Below, one piece after another: positions 32,998 through 43,022 of a DNA stretch of 64,000 bases. Position numbers and translations under genes: made by a program. The notes below the pieces were generated by a model. That model was not told the DNA's origin and ran no database searches. It saw nothing but the letters and a program-made list of their open reading frames with translations. The stretch spans positions 72,632 to 136,631 of the forward strand of contig CAUYUJ010015033.1 in the NCBI GenBank assembly GCA_963575745.1, written 5' to 3'. The stretch comes from Prorocentrum cordatum. Its lineage: Eukaryota; Sar; Dinophyceae; Prorocentrales; Prorocentraceae. Every line of letters begins with the position of its first letter. The stretch's first letter is position 1.

Positions 32998-33620
32998 CAA
33001 ATGATTCCGACGGTAACACCCCACATGAGAATATTTCTAAATTACCCTAAGCACTTCCCCCGTCGCCCTTGCGGACATCCTCCTCTCGCCCTGCGTTCGG
33101 CTCTCTCCTCCTCCTCCTCCTCCTCCTCCTCCTCCTTCCCTCTCCTCTCTCCTCCTCCTCCTCCTCTCCTCCTCCTCCTTCCTCCTCCTCCTCCTCCTCT
33201 CCTCCTACGCCCTCCTCCTCCTCCTCCTCCTCCTCCTCCTCCTCCTCCTCCTCCTCCCTCCTCCTCCCTCCCTCCTCCTCCTCCTCCTCCCCCTCCTCCT
33301 CCTCCTCCTCCTGCTCCTCCTCCTTCTCCACCTCCTCCCCATCATCGCCCCCCCACCCACCCCTCCCCCCCATCCACATCCTCCTCCTGCCGCTTCTCTA
33401 CGTGTACCTCCCCTTCCCCCTGGTCGGGGCAAACAGATCGATTTTCCTCGGCGCCGTCGCCGCCTCGGCGAACGCGCGCGCGTTCGCGCGGCTAGATCGC
33501 GAAGCCTTTGGGACAGCCCCGCGGGCCACGCCTTTGGGACAACCCCGCGGGCCGAAGTGGCGCGAGGCCAGGCCGTCGGGACAGCCCCGCGAGCCAGACC
33601 GCCGGGGCAGCCCCGCGGGC
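32998..33620 (+). repeat. Left inverted-repeat arm with CTC tract
   Basis: Homologous, in inverted orientation, to about 35200-35655. It contains an expanded CTC/TCC tract (33103-33340) and, at its inner end, three or four tandem TTTGGGACAGCCCCGCGGGCC-like blocks of about 25-45 bases. Confidence 0.8.
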
Positions 33621-33642
33621 CTCTAGCCGCGTGCCGCGGCGC

Positions 33643-35162
33643 TCAGGCGGGAGGCAGCACGAAGCCAAGATCCGCGGCGAGCTGCTCGGCCTCCTCCCTG
33701 GAGGCACTTGCATTATCATCGATTTTCTTGAGCGCCTCCCGCAAGGACACCAGCGGCACGCGCTCCAGAAACTCGCGCGAGGGCGGCCGCGGGATTAGCA
33801 TGCTCCGCACGCACGCGGCGCGGGAGAACATGACGTAGAGGCGCAGCCACCACTGCTCGCCCGACACGCCCGCGCGGCCAGCGCCCTCGCCCCTCGCGCA
33901 ATCGATGGCGACGCCCACGCGCGGCGTCTGGCCCTGCGACAGCGCGGAGGTCAAGTAAGACGCGCGCGTCAAGGTGAACCCCGAGCGGCGCACAGCGTGC
34001 GTCCCCGAGCTCTGCCACGTGAACTGCTGCTCGCTGGGCCTGAACATGAGCAAGCTCCTCGCCCGCGCCTCGGCCTCGCTGTCGTCGTCGGCGCCATCGG
34101 CGCCCTGTCGCAGCAGCTCGGCGACCTCCTTGTAGATCGAAGACTCTTTTAAGCCGTGGACCTGCAGCCAGATCCCCTGCGGTAGGTAGCGGGGGCGAAA
34201 GAGCTGGCCGGCCGAGCACACCTCGTAGTCGCGCTCGTCGTCTGCGCGAAACTCGAAGGACACGACGGTGGCGCGCTGCTCCTGCACGAGCCCCAACTTC
34301 TCTTTCAGCTCCTCCTGCGCGGCCGCGAACCGAACCTCCATGCCGACGTGCGCCGGCAAGACGCCATGGATGTCCCCAGTCATGCGCGCTAGGGACATTC
34401 AGGAGGCGCCGGCCCGCGCCTGGGCCGCCTTGAATCGCGCCGCACTCGCCCACGGCCTGCAGGAGAACGAGGGGCACGCCCAGACGCCGCGCGTCGCGAC
34501 GAGCGCTCGTGTATATCCACCTCGCGAACGTCTCCTTGTAGACGCCCATGCCGTAGCCGAGCAGAAAGTTGTCGCGCTGGCGCCGCGGGCCCAGGAGGCC
34601 GCGGCTGTCAGAGGCCAACGTCTTCTCCCAAGCGGACCAGACCTCGAACGGGAAACGCTTGCCCTCGCGCACGCACCCCAGGAAAGCGATGAGAGGGTCC
34701 CCGGGCTCGAAGCGCTTCGTGCCCTTCAGTTTGAAGACGCAGGAGATCTGTTCGAACACATTGATGACGCGCTGAGAATCTCCAACGTCGGCGGCTCCTT
34801 GTACTTGTACGACTCGTCTTCCAGGAGCTCGTTGGGGTCCGTTAAGAAGCCGATGCTGCCGGTGGGCTGCACCTGCAGGAAATCGCCGAGGTGCAGCACG
34901 ATGGGGATGCGCCCGAAGTGGTGTTCGGCCGCTTGTAGGTGGACTCCTGCACGTCATGCGTGTCACTGCGTCTGTGGCAAGCGCGAAGGTCCAGCGCTTT
35001 GTACAGGGCTGCCGCCACCATGCCCACCCCCTCGATGACCAGAACGCGGACGTGCTCCCACAGCAATGTCAGCCTCATCTGCATGCCTCCTGGTCTCGTC
35101 TTCGCGTTGATGTACTTCTGAAATCGCAGGGCACCGGCGTTGTGCAGCGCTCTAGCCTTCAC
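33643..35162 (-). pseudogene. PIF1-family helicase gene, frameshifted, lacking Walker A
   Basis: Read on the minus strand, motifs of superfamily 1 PIF1 helicases appear in order but in successive frames. A Walker B-like VRVLVIEGVGMV (about 35010-35060; DE replaced by EG) is followed by GRIPIVLHLGDFLQVQPTGS (about 34850-34915, matching GDFxQL). A middle region follows (INVFEQISCVFKLKG through YKETFARWIYTS, about 34440-34770). The last frame, 34398-33643, has LPAHVGMEVRF, YLTSALSQGQT (motif V, about 33925-33957) and LYVMFSRAA (motif VI, about 33814-33843), then a stop at 33643. At least two frame changes (about 34775-34930 and about 34400) break it. The nucleotide-binding GxxGxGKT motif is absent; its place is taken by the right inverted-repeat arm. 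PIF1 enzymes unwind DNA in a 5'-3' direction. This copy is probably dead unless the frameshifts are sequencing errors or short introns. Confidence 0.65.
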
Positions 35163-35199
35163 AATATCCTAAAGATGTTCTTCGCCTGCGCATTCGAGA

Positions 35200-35655
35200 A
35201 GGCCACGACCATGACGGCGCGGCTGCGCCCCGCTCGAAGCCCGCGGGGTTGTCCCAACGGCTTGGCCCGCGGGGCTGTCCCGACCGCCTGCCCCCGCGCC
35301 CCAGCGGCCCGCGGGGCTGCCCCAAAGGCTTCGCGAACCAGCCGGCGGGGAATGCGCGCGCTCTGGCCGCGGCGGCGACGGCGCCAAGGAAAATCGATTT
35401 GCTTGCCCCGACCAGGGGGAAGGGGAGGAGCGCGCGGAGAAGAACCTGGGGAAGGACGAGGACGGGGAAGGGGTAGGGAGGGGGTGATGATGAGGAGGAA
35501 TTGGAGAAGGAGGAGGAGGAGGAGAAATATAAGGAGGGGGAGTAGGTGAGGGCAGAACGGCGGGCGAGAGGACAGCGTCCGTCAGGGCGAGGAGGACAAG
35601 GGTAACGGCAAGCTAAACAGATTCTCATGTGGGGTCTTTCCGTCGGAATAGTTAC
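35200..35655 (-). repeat. Right inverted-repeat arm
   Basis: Inverted copy of 32998-33620, with the CCCGCGGGGCTG blocks at 35245-35330, TCGATTTGCTTGCCCCGACC at about 35393, a shorter GGA tract (35505-35525) and the outer end TCTCATGTGGGGTCTTTCCG at about 35622. Confidence 0.8.
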
Positions 35656-36380
35656 AGGTTGCCGATGACCCGCTTGGATTGCCAACATGAAATGCGGGAC
35701 CCATAGGGAGGGGGGTCCCGCCTGAGACTTCCCCACAATTCACTCACAGACGAGGCTTCCGCTTTGATCCTTCCTCCAAATTCAAGCCTGAGGAGCCGAA
35801 AACTGATGACAGCTACAAATGCCGATGACCCGTTCGGATTGCCTGACCAATATGGAGTGCGGGACCGATAGGGAGGGGGCTCCCGCCTGAGACTTCCTTA
35901 CAATTCACTCACAGACGAGGCTCCCGCTTGATACTCCTTGAAATAAGCCTGAGGAGCCCAAACATGGCGACAGTTCCAGGTTGCCGATGACCCGCTCGGA
36001 TTACCAACATGAAATTCGGGACCCATAAGGAGGGGGCTCCCGTTTGAGACTTCCTCACAATTCACTCACAGACGAGGCTCCCGCTTGATACTTCCTCGAA
36101 ATTCAAGCCTGAGGAGCCCAAAAGTGACGACAGTTCCAGGTTGCCGATGACCCGCTCGGATTACCAACATGAAATGCGGGACCCATAAGGAGGGGGCCCC
36201 CGCCTGAGACTTCCTCACAATTCACTCACAGACGAGGCTCCCGCTTGGCACTTCCTCCAAATTCAGGCCTGAGGAGCCCAAAAGTGACGACAGTTACAGG
36301 TTGTCGATGACCCGCTCGGATTACCAACATGATATGCAGGACCCATAGGGAGGGGGCTCCCGCCTAAGACTTCCTCGTGT
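35656..36380 (-). repeat. 160-bp repeat array, minus orientation, five units
   Basis: GATGACCCGCTCGGATTACC-type anchors recur near 35665, 35826, 35987, 36147 and 36305. Each unit contains CCGCCTGAGACTTCCTCAC and ACTCACAGACGAGGCTCCCG. On the minus strand the unit is the same family as the arrays at 40386-41178 and 45840-47540, though its B-box equivalent reads GTTGGTAATCC here. Confidence 0.92.
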
Positions 36381-36389
36381 GACATAAGC

Positions 36390-36474
36390 GAATGACGGTG
36401 ATGAGTGAGTGAGTGAGTGAGTGAGTGAGTGAGTGAGTGGGTGGGTGGGTGGGTGGGTGGGTGAGTGATGATGG

Positions 36475-36505
<31 letters not shown>

Positions 36506-36603
36506 GATGATGACGAGTGGTGATGAGTGCGATGATGATGATTATGATGATGATGGTGGTGGTGATGATGTTGATGATGAGTATGATGATGATAATGATG
36601 ATG

Positions 36604-36635
<32 letters not shown>

Positions 36636-36655
36636 GATGATGATGATGATCCACG
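36390..36655. repeat. GAGT and GAT microsatellites
   Basis: (GAGT)n and (GGGT)n at 36400-36465, then (GAT)n with GGT interruptions to 36650. Confidence 0.95.
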
Positions 36656-37571
36656 CATCCAAGAAGGTCTGGAGCTCCCCGCTCGATACAGCCTCCCGAA
36701 GCCATGGCCTTTCCCTCTGGCGCTGCGGACGCAAGGCCTGACCCGTGCCCAAGGCACACTCGCAGATCGCCTGAAAGCCTTGAGGCCACCGACCGCCCCA
36801 GCCAAAGGCAGGCGGTCAGCAAAGCATCCGAGCCCTCACGGCGACTCAGCTCGCAGACAGCTCGGCGCGCCACACCAGAGCAACAGTCCCCTAGGCACCA
36901 GGCCTCAGACGGGGACGACTTGCTCTGAGGTGGCTTTCGGAGGCGATCCTGACGGTCGGCCACAGCCTACCACCACGGTTCGGCCACCGCCTGGCGCGGC
37001 ACAGAGCACAGAGCGGGCTGGAGCGCAGCAAGCTGCGCGGGCTGCCGCGCCCAAGGCGCGCCAGCGGCTACATTAAACGGAGGCGCCGAAGGCGCTCGGA
37101 GCGGCTGACCATCAGACGGCCGTGCAAGAACGCCAGGGCCCGCCGACGCGTCGCTGCGGCTGCTCTGCAGCGAGCCGGCGGACGGCGCCGAGCGTAAGAC
37201 GCTGCCCAAGGGGGGCGGGAGGGAGTGAACCCTGGCGTGTGCCGAGCCCCACGGGGTACAGCCTACGCCACGGGGTCCCTCCCCCCCAGAGGCAGCAGCT
37301 CGGCGCAGGCATTCGTGATCCTTGGACCCGCCTGCGACACGAGCAGATCCCGTAAAGGCACCAAGGCCCCCCAGCGGGCGGGCGCACGTGCGCCTAGCTA
37401 CCTTGGTCGCTCCATCAGTGCGCCATGCACCCCAGCGCTCAGAGCTGAGTGCACGGCCTACCGAGGGCGCCAGCAGAGAGAGAACCCAGCGAGTGCGAAG
37501 CCTTCGCGACGGGTCCCCCTCGGCACGAGAGTGAAGCGCCGCCGACCGACGCGGCCGTGTCGAGCGCCAAA
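36656..37571. other. Probable 3' flank of the F-box-like retrogene
   Basis: GC-rich DNA downstream of the minus-strand retrogene stop. It may contain its 3' UTR. No poly(A) run or A-rich tail is seen on the minus strand after 37572. Plus-strand frames have no family signature. Confidence 0.35.
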
Positions 37572-39395
37572 TTATTGATACAGAGCGGCAACAACTGGCA
37601 AGCAAATTGCCTCATCGGGCAACTGAGCGTCTAAGGCCTGGGGCGCCTCGAGTGGGACCCCGAGGAGGAAGCTGGCCGCTGCGAGGGCCAACCGCGAGGC
37701 GGCCGCCGCCTCCAGAAGCTCGCCTGCAGACAAGAAGCCTGTGTCGATGCCATCGCCGCTGTAGGGAACGGATCGGCCGCCGACGTCGCCGAACCCGTCG
37801 CCGTTAGTTCCTGCAGGGGCAGTGGTGTCGCCCGCAGCAGCTGGGCCAGCGCCTCGGGGGACTCTGAGCCTCCCCCCCGCTGCGCAGTGCTGCTGGATGA
37901 TCGCCTGCAGGTCGTCCAACTCGATATCGTCCACGTGGACTCCTGGCGCCGCGGCGCCCTCGGGAACCACATCCACCGTGTCGCCCTCGAGCTCATCGGG
38001 AACGGGGGTCGCAGCCGCCCACTTCAGCTCGTCGGCGATGCGCCTCATGTCGGTGGGATCCCTGCCGTCCCACAGCCAAGTGAGAGCCCTGAAACCGATC
38101 GGACAGTCGGTGAGAGCAGGCAGGGGAGGCAAGGCCCTGAGGCCCACAGTCCCATCGAGGAGGACATCGGAAGTATCGAACCCGTCGGAGAACTCGCAAT
38201 CATCACCTCGATCCTCCACCACGAGGGACGAGAGCGAGCCATCGGATGCGTCGTCGTTGTGCTCGCCCGCGGCCGCTGGCGCATCCGAGCTCATCGCGAC
38301 GTACGCCTGCAGCTGCTCCCTGAGCGTGGCGAGCTGGTCCCGCAGCGCATGCTCCGCAGCAGCCCAGCCTTCCCGTAGGGAGCGGATGTCCTGGGCCTGC
38401 TTCGCGACCAGAGCCCTGTACTGGGTGCGGTTCGACGCGGGATGGTGCAACTCCCCCCTCAGCATGTCCAGCTGGTAGTCGGAGCCGAAACCGCGGCCCA
38501 GGTCCACGTCGGCGTTCGCGTCCCTGTGCAGCCTTGCGCCCTCCAGCTGCTGCAGGAGCGCCGCGTCCCGCAGATCCGATTCCAGCGCCTCCGCGAGCCG
38601 ACAGGGGCTGCTCTCGAAGGTCCAGGCGACCCCAGTTGAGGCCTGGCACAACCGCAGCCTGTCGGGCAGGGATAGCATGCCAACGATCCGTACCTGGAGC
38701 ACCTCGGGCAGCGGGGCAAACAGGGCAGCGGCAGGCTTGAGCGCGGGCCGCTGTGCCGCCTCGAGCCGCTGGCGCAAGACCCGCCGCAGGCGATCGAGGT
38801 GATCCTCGCCCCCCAGGAGCTCCGTCTGGACGCTGCCGTCCACTGCCACGGCGACGACCTGGTTCGCGAAGCTCACGATGGGGGGGCGCCGCCATCCATC
38901 AGTGGCGGCAGCGCCGCCCAGCACTGGGCAGTCCATGGCACCGGGAGCCTGGCAGTGCTCGTCGGGTACCTCACCGTAGTCGCCGAAGGGCAGCGCGGCC
39001 GCCTCCGGGAGCGAGGGCAGCCAGCCCAGGCGGGGGCCTGCGGCGGCCCGCGAAAGGCCCGCTACGGACGCGCGCGCGAATCCGCCCGCAGGGACCAGCA
39101 GCGCGTGCCACGCGGCGTTCCGCCGCCGCCGCATTGCGCCTGGGACGCGGCGTCCCGCGGCGGCTCGGCGCAAGGCGGGGCGCGCAGCAGCCTCCCGGTC
39201 CTGCCAGGAACCTGGGCCGCCGCTGGCCGCCTTGCCGACTGCCGCCGTGGCGGCGAGGAGGCGCCGCGCCCGCGCCCGTCGGCGGGCCGCCGAGGCGCCT
39301 ACCTCGGCCTCCTCCTTCCTGCGCAGCGCACTGCCACGCCTGGTGGGCCGCCCCGCCATCGCGCCTGCGGGCAGCCCCCCGTCGCCATTGCTCAT
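37572..39395 (-). CDS. F-box-like protein, intronless retrogene with SL relic
   Basis: An uninterrupted 607-codon frame starts at ATG 39395 (MSNGDGGLPAG) and ends at TAA 37572-37574. A DinoSL relic lies 60 bases upstream, so the copy derives from a mature trans-spliced mRNA, and the ATG is the first in its leader. Residues 1-130 are basic and Arg/Ala-rich. About residues 226-262 read LFAPLPEVLQVRIVGMLSLP followed by DRLRLCQAS, which resembles an F-box (LPxEVLxxIxxxLxxxDxxRLxxxC). About 325-366 is a predicted coiled coil (ALVAKQAQDIRSL..LATLREQLQAY). The C-terminal half is acidic and has no known domain. An F-box protein would act as a substrate adaptor for SCF ubiquitin ligases through SKP1. 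The F-box call is from pattern only. The open frame suggests recent insertion or continued selection. Confidence 0.72.
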   Translation of the reverse strand: MSNGDGGLPAGAMAGRPTRRGSALRRKEEAEVGASAARRRARARRLLAATAAVGKAASGGPGSWQDREAAARPALRRAAAGRRVPGAMRRRRNAAWHALLVPAGGFARASVAGLSRAAAGPRLGWLPSLPEAAALPFGDYGEVPDEHCQAPGAMDCPVLGGAAATDGWRRPPIVSFANQVVAVAVDGSVQTELLGGEDHLDRLRRVLRQRLEAAQRPALKPAAALFAPLPEVLQVRIVGMLSLPDRLRLCQASTGVAWTFESSPCRLAEALESDLRDAALLQQLEGARLHRDANADVDLGRGFGSDYQLDMLRGELHHPASNRTQYRALVAKQAQDIRSLREGWAAAEHALRDQLATLREQLQAYVAMSSDAPAAAGEHNDDASDGSLSSLVVEDRGDDCEFSDGFDTSDVLLDGTVGLRALPPLPALTDCPIGFRALTWLWDGRDPTDMRRIADELKWAAATPVPDELEGDTVDVVPEGAAAPGVHVDDIELDDLQAIIQQHCAAGGRLRVPRGAGPAAAGDTTAPAGTNGDGFGDVGGRSVPYSGDGIDTGFLSAGELLEAAAASRLALAAASFLLGVPLEAPQALDAQLPDEAICLPVVAALYQ

Positions 39396-39455
39396 CTCCC
39401 AGTCGCGCGCCGCTGACCGCTGCGCGTGGGCGCCTGCGAAAGTCCGGAGAAACAG

Positions 39456-39660
<205 letters not shown>

Positions 39661-40002
39661 GAGGGGGAGTGAGAGAGAGGGGGGGAGGAGGAGATCCTAC
39701 GCGGAGGGTGTCCAGAGAAAACAAGAACCCCACTTAGAATGTGGGGGAAAAACCATGATTTCGGCAGAATTTATTGGGAGAGTGGGGGGGGGCAAGGTTC
39801 TCCTGAAATCATATGTTGTTGGCGTTTGTGGGTTTAATTGGTGGTTTGGGTTGTGTTGGTTGTGTTGGATGTTGCACGCTTTTGTCCCACATCCTAAATA
39901 TGGTTATTGCTTTCTCCGGACACCCCGCGCAGTCCGTCCTCCCTCACCCCCTCTCTCTCTTCTCTCTCGTCATCACTCACGCTCACTCCCTCCTTCACTC
40001 TC
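39661..40002. other. Spacer between triplet arrays
   Basis: Starts purine-rich (GAGGGGGAGTGAGAGAGAG), then T/G-rich with a short TGGGTTGTGTTGG repeat. No gene recognised. Confidence 0.5.
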
Positions 40003-40385
<383 letters not shown>

Positions 40386-41178
40386 ACAATGGAGGATGTC
40401 TCAGGCGGGAACCTCGTCTGTGGGTGAATTGCGAGGAAATCTCAGGTGGGAGCCTTCTCCTTATGGGGTCCGCACTCCATGTTCGAATCCGAGGCGGTCC
40501 ATCGAAATCCTGTAACCGTCGTCACTTTTGGACTCCTCAGGCCTGAACATGGAGGAAGTATCAGGCGGGAGCCTCGTCTGTGAGTGAATTGTGAGGAAGT
40601 CTCAGGCGGGAGTTCCCTCCCTAAGAGGCCCGCCCTCCACGTTCGAATCCGAGGCGAGTCATCGGCATCATGTAACTGTCGTCACTTTTGAGCTCCTCAC
40701 GCCTGAATATGGAGGAACATCAACCGGGAGGCTCGTCTGTGAGCGAATTGCGAGGAAGTCTCAGGCGGGAGCCCCCTCCCTACGGGGACCGCACTGCATG
40801 TTCGAATCCGAGGCGGGTCGTCGGCATCCTGTAACTGTCGTCACTTTTGGGCTCTTCTGGACTGAATATGGAGGAACTATCCGGCGTGAGCGTCGTCAGT
40901 GAGTGAATTGCGAGGAAGTCTCAGGCGGGAGCTCCCTCCCTACGGGGACTCGCACTTCATGCTTGAATCCGAGGCGGGCCATCGGCATCCTGTAACTGTC
41001 GTCACTTTTCGGCTCCTCAGGCCTGAATATGGAGGAAGTATCAGGCAGGAACCTCGCCTGTGGTTGAATTGTGAAGAAGTCTCAGGCGGGAGCCCCCTCC
41101 ATAAGGGGCCCGCACTGCATGTACGAATCCGAGGCGGGCCATCGGAATCCTGTAACTGTCGTCGCTTTTGGGCTCCTC
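40386..41178 (+). repeat. 160-bp repeat array with tRNA-like B box, five units
   Basis: The anchor GTTCGAATCCGAGGCGG recurs near 40481, 40641, 40800, 40961 (variant) and 41122, with 159-161-base spacing. Each unit contains GAGGAAGTCTCAGGCGGGAG about 45 bases before the anchor and AATATGGAGGAAGTATCAGG after it. GTTCGAATCC is a perfect match to the RNA polymerase III B box (GWTCRANNC); AGTCTCAGGCGG is a fair A-box match. The family may descend from a tRNA-derived short interspersed element that later became tandem. Confidence 0.9.
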
Positions 41179-41186
41179 GGAATTCT

Positions 41187-42887
41187 GCAGCGAGCGCAGG
41201 CGGGGATGAAGGGAAGCCCAAAAGGCAAATCAAAAGGAGGCGCCAGCATATAGGAAATGCGGCGGGCGCTGGGCGTTTGGATTCAGTACGCTCGGCAACC
41301 AGCGCCGGAGCCGACCAACAGATTTCAAATCTTGATGAATTTGGCCTTCCGGACGTACCGTCCGGAACTACCACTTCCACCACAGATTCTTCATTGCAGT
41401 GTTTTCGTTCTCCACGTTCTCAGTGTGGTACCTGCTACCGTGCCGGTTCTGGTAGCGATCTGGAGCCAGATGGTATGGCCGAGCCTCCCACTTTCCCTGC
41501 ACAGTTTCACCCCCAAGAGGACCGGCAGCCTCTTCACGCACAAGGTTTTCAGCAGCGAGTTGGAGACAACAGGATGGGCAAAGATACCAACACCATTTCT
41601 CCAGTTGTTCATACCTTTCCTCCTCCACAGCTTCTGCGTCAAGAGCACCAGCCCTCGTTGCAGTTTGGTTTGGACGTCGTACTGCGACCAACGGTTGTTT
41701 CACATTCTCTGCCACCTTGTGCTGCACTACGCCCTGGTCCCGTTCTTCCTCCCTCCGCCAGTCCTCTTCGGGAAGGGTTGCTGGAACCGTCTTCTTCTAC
41801 AGGCCATGCTTGGGGTAGGCCCTGGTCTGCCGGTCACCCTTGTTGCCCTGGTCGATTGGGCACGTGGAATGTGGAAGGTTTACGCGGCGACTCGATCATC
41901 AAGATAGACGAGCTCATTGACATCATGCGCATACGAGACTTGAATATTCTTTGCGTGCAAGAAACGCATTTGCATGTTTCCGAATATTATTCACGACGCG
42001 GTTACACTGTATTTCTGTCGGGTGAGCTGGACTTGGACGTGCGGTCGCACGCCGGAGTGGGTTTCATAGTGGCTCCACGTATTTTGAACAGCATCGTAGC
42101 TTTCAAGGCGTGCACCTCCAGAGTGGCTTCATTGAGAATCAAAGTCAAAGCTGGCATGCTAACCCTTCTCTCGGTATATGCTCCACACAATCGTCGTCCC
42201 TATGAGGAGCGGCAATCGTTCTACGCGGATCTACAGACGCAGATTCGGGCGACCCCCACACACAGCACAACGTACATCATGGGTGACTTGAATGCTAGAA
42301 TCCTGCGGGTTGGAGCCGGAGAGCAGAACATTATTGGACCTCACGTGTTTGAGTGCCCTGATGTTGCGGATTCGTCAGTGCCAGCCGCTGTTTCCAACAG
42401 GCAGCTCTTGATGGAAATGTGCACGTACTTCGACCTCCTGGTGGCGAATACTTACTACGACCATCCAGTAAGCATGAAGATCTCGTTTAGGAATCTTGGC
42501 GTCGCTCCCACAGACGATGCCATATCTGGACATAAGTTCGCTCAGCTGGACCACGTGTTGTGCCATCGCAACGTTTTGCACACCGTCAAGGACATCTGGA
42601 CGAGCCGGCAGGACGTACTGAACACGCATCATTACCTCACCATTTTAGAATCAAATTTGGCATTCAGAGTCGAAGAGCCTTCAAATAGAGAGTTCATAGA
42701 CAAGTCGGGCCTCAGAGATCCGTACACAAAAGATTTATTTATATCAACATTTGTTGGGGCCGTCGGCAGCTCAATGGATAATGAAACGGATTATGTGGAT
42801 GTTACGAACAATTGGATTCGACATGTTTTCGAAAAAGCAGCTGGTGTTGCCCAAACGAGAAGCGGGCCCCAAGCAAGCGTGGACTAG
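41187..42887 (+). CDS. LINE endonuclease domain region
   Basis: The frame is open from the flanking repeat; no start codon is obvious before Met at about 41473, and a basic segment (KPKRQIKRRRQ, near 41220) may be part of the protein. The first 200 residues are Ser/Pro-rich. From about 41851 the APE-like endonuclease motifs follow: GTWNVEGL, ILCVQETH (catalytic Glu), VGFIVAP, LLSVYAPHNRR, YIMGDLNARI (catalytic Asp and Asn) and QLDHVLC. The usual terminal SDH motif appears as HHYLTI, so one catalytic position is doubtful. The enzyme would nick target DNA to prime reverse transcription. The frame ends in a stop at 42887 after a frameshift; the true protein continues in another frame to 43020 (AWTSQRTLDLIEQPKR). 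Confidence 0.85.
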   Translation, partial: AASAGGDEGKPKRQIKRRRQHIGNAAGAGRLDSVRSATSAGADQQISNLDEFGLPDVPSGTTTSTTDSSLQCFRSPRSQCGTCYRAGSGSDLEPDGMAEPPTFPAQFHPQEDRQPLHAQGFQQRVGDNRMGKDTNTISPVVHTFPPPQLLRQEHQPSLQFGLDVVLRPTVVSHSLPPCAALRPGPVLPPSASPLREGLLEPSSSTGHAWGRPWSAGHPCCPGRLGTWNVEGLRGDSIIKIDELIDIMRIRDLNILCVQETHLHVSEYYSRRGYTVFLSGELDLDVRSHAGVGFIVAPRILNSIVAFKACTSRVASLRIKVKAGMLTLLSVYAPHNRRPYEERQSFYADLQTQIRATPTHSTTYIMGDLNARILRVGAGEQNIIGPHVFECPDVADSSVPAAVSNRQLLMEMCTYFDLLVANTYYDHPVSMKISFRNLGVAPTDDAISGHKFAQLDHVLCHRNVLHTVKDIWTSRQDVLNTHHYLTILESNLAFRVEEPSNREFIDKSGLRDPYTKDLFISTFVGAVGSSMDNETDYVDVTNNWIRHVFEKAAGVAQTRSGPQASVD

Positions 42888-43022
42888 CCAGCGCACGCTC
42901 GACTTGATCGAACAGCCCAAACGAGCACGTTCAACCAGCGACCACAATGCGGAAAACCAGCTTCACAAAATGATACGGCAATCAGGGGCACAAGATCGCA
43001 GAAACTGGCTGGATGATTAATT

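Larger units (their letters stand above)
32998..35655. mobile_element. Inverted-repeat-bounded unit carrying a PIF1-like helicase
   Basis: The left arm (32998-33620) and right arm (about 35200-35655) are inverted copies of one sequence. Outer ends: ATTCCGACGGTAACACCCCA at 33003 and, on the minus strand from about 35642, ATTCCGACGGAAAGACCCCA. Inner parts share CCCCTGGTCGGGGCAA, ATCGATTTTCC and several CAGCCCCGCGGGCC repeats. The left arm is longer because of a CTC tract. A third, solitary arm lies at about 50425-50755, so the repeat family moves or spreads on its own. Between the arms is only the helicase gene. A mobile element with long inverted termini is the simplest reading, but two chance insertions flanking a gene cannot be excluded. 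Confidence 0.55.

Noticed and set aside
36465-37076. 203-codon plus-strand frame starting in the GAT array
   Set aside because: Begins in a microsatellite and has no recognisable domain; it overlaps the probable 3' flank of the minus-strand retrogene.
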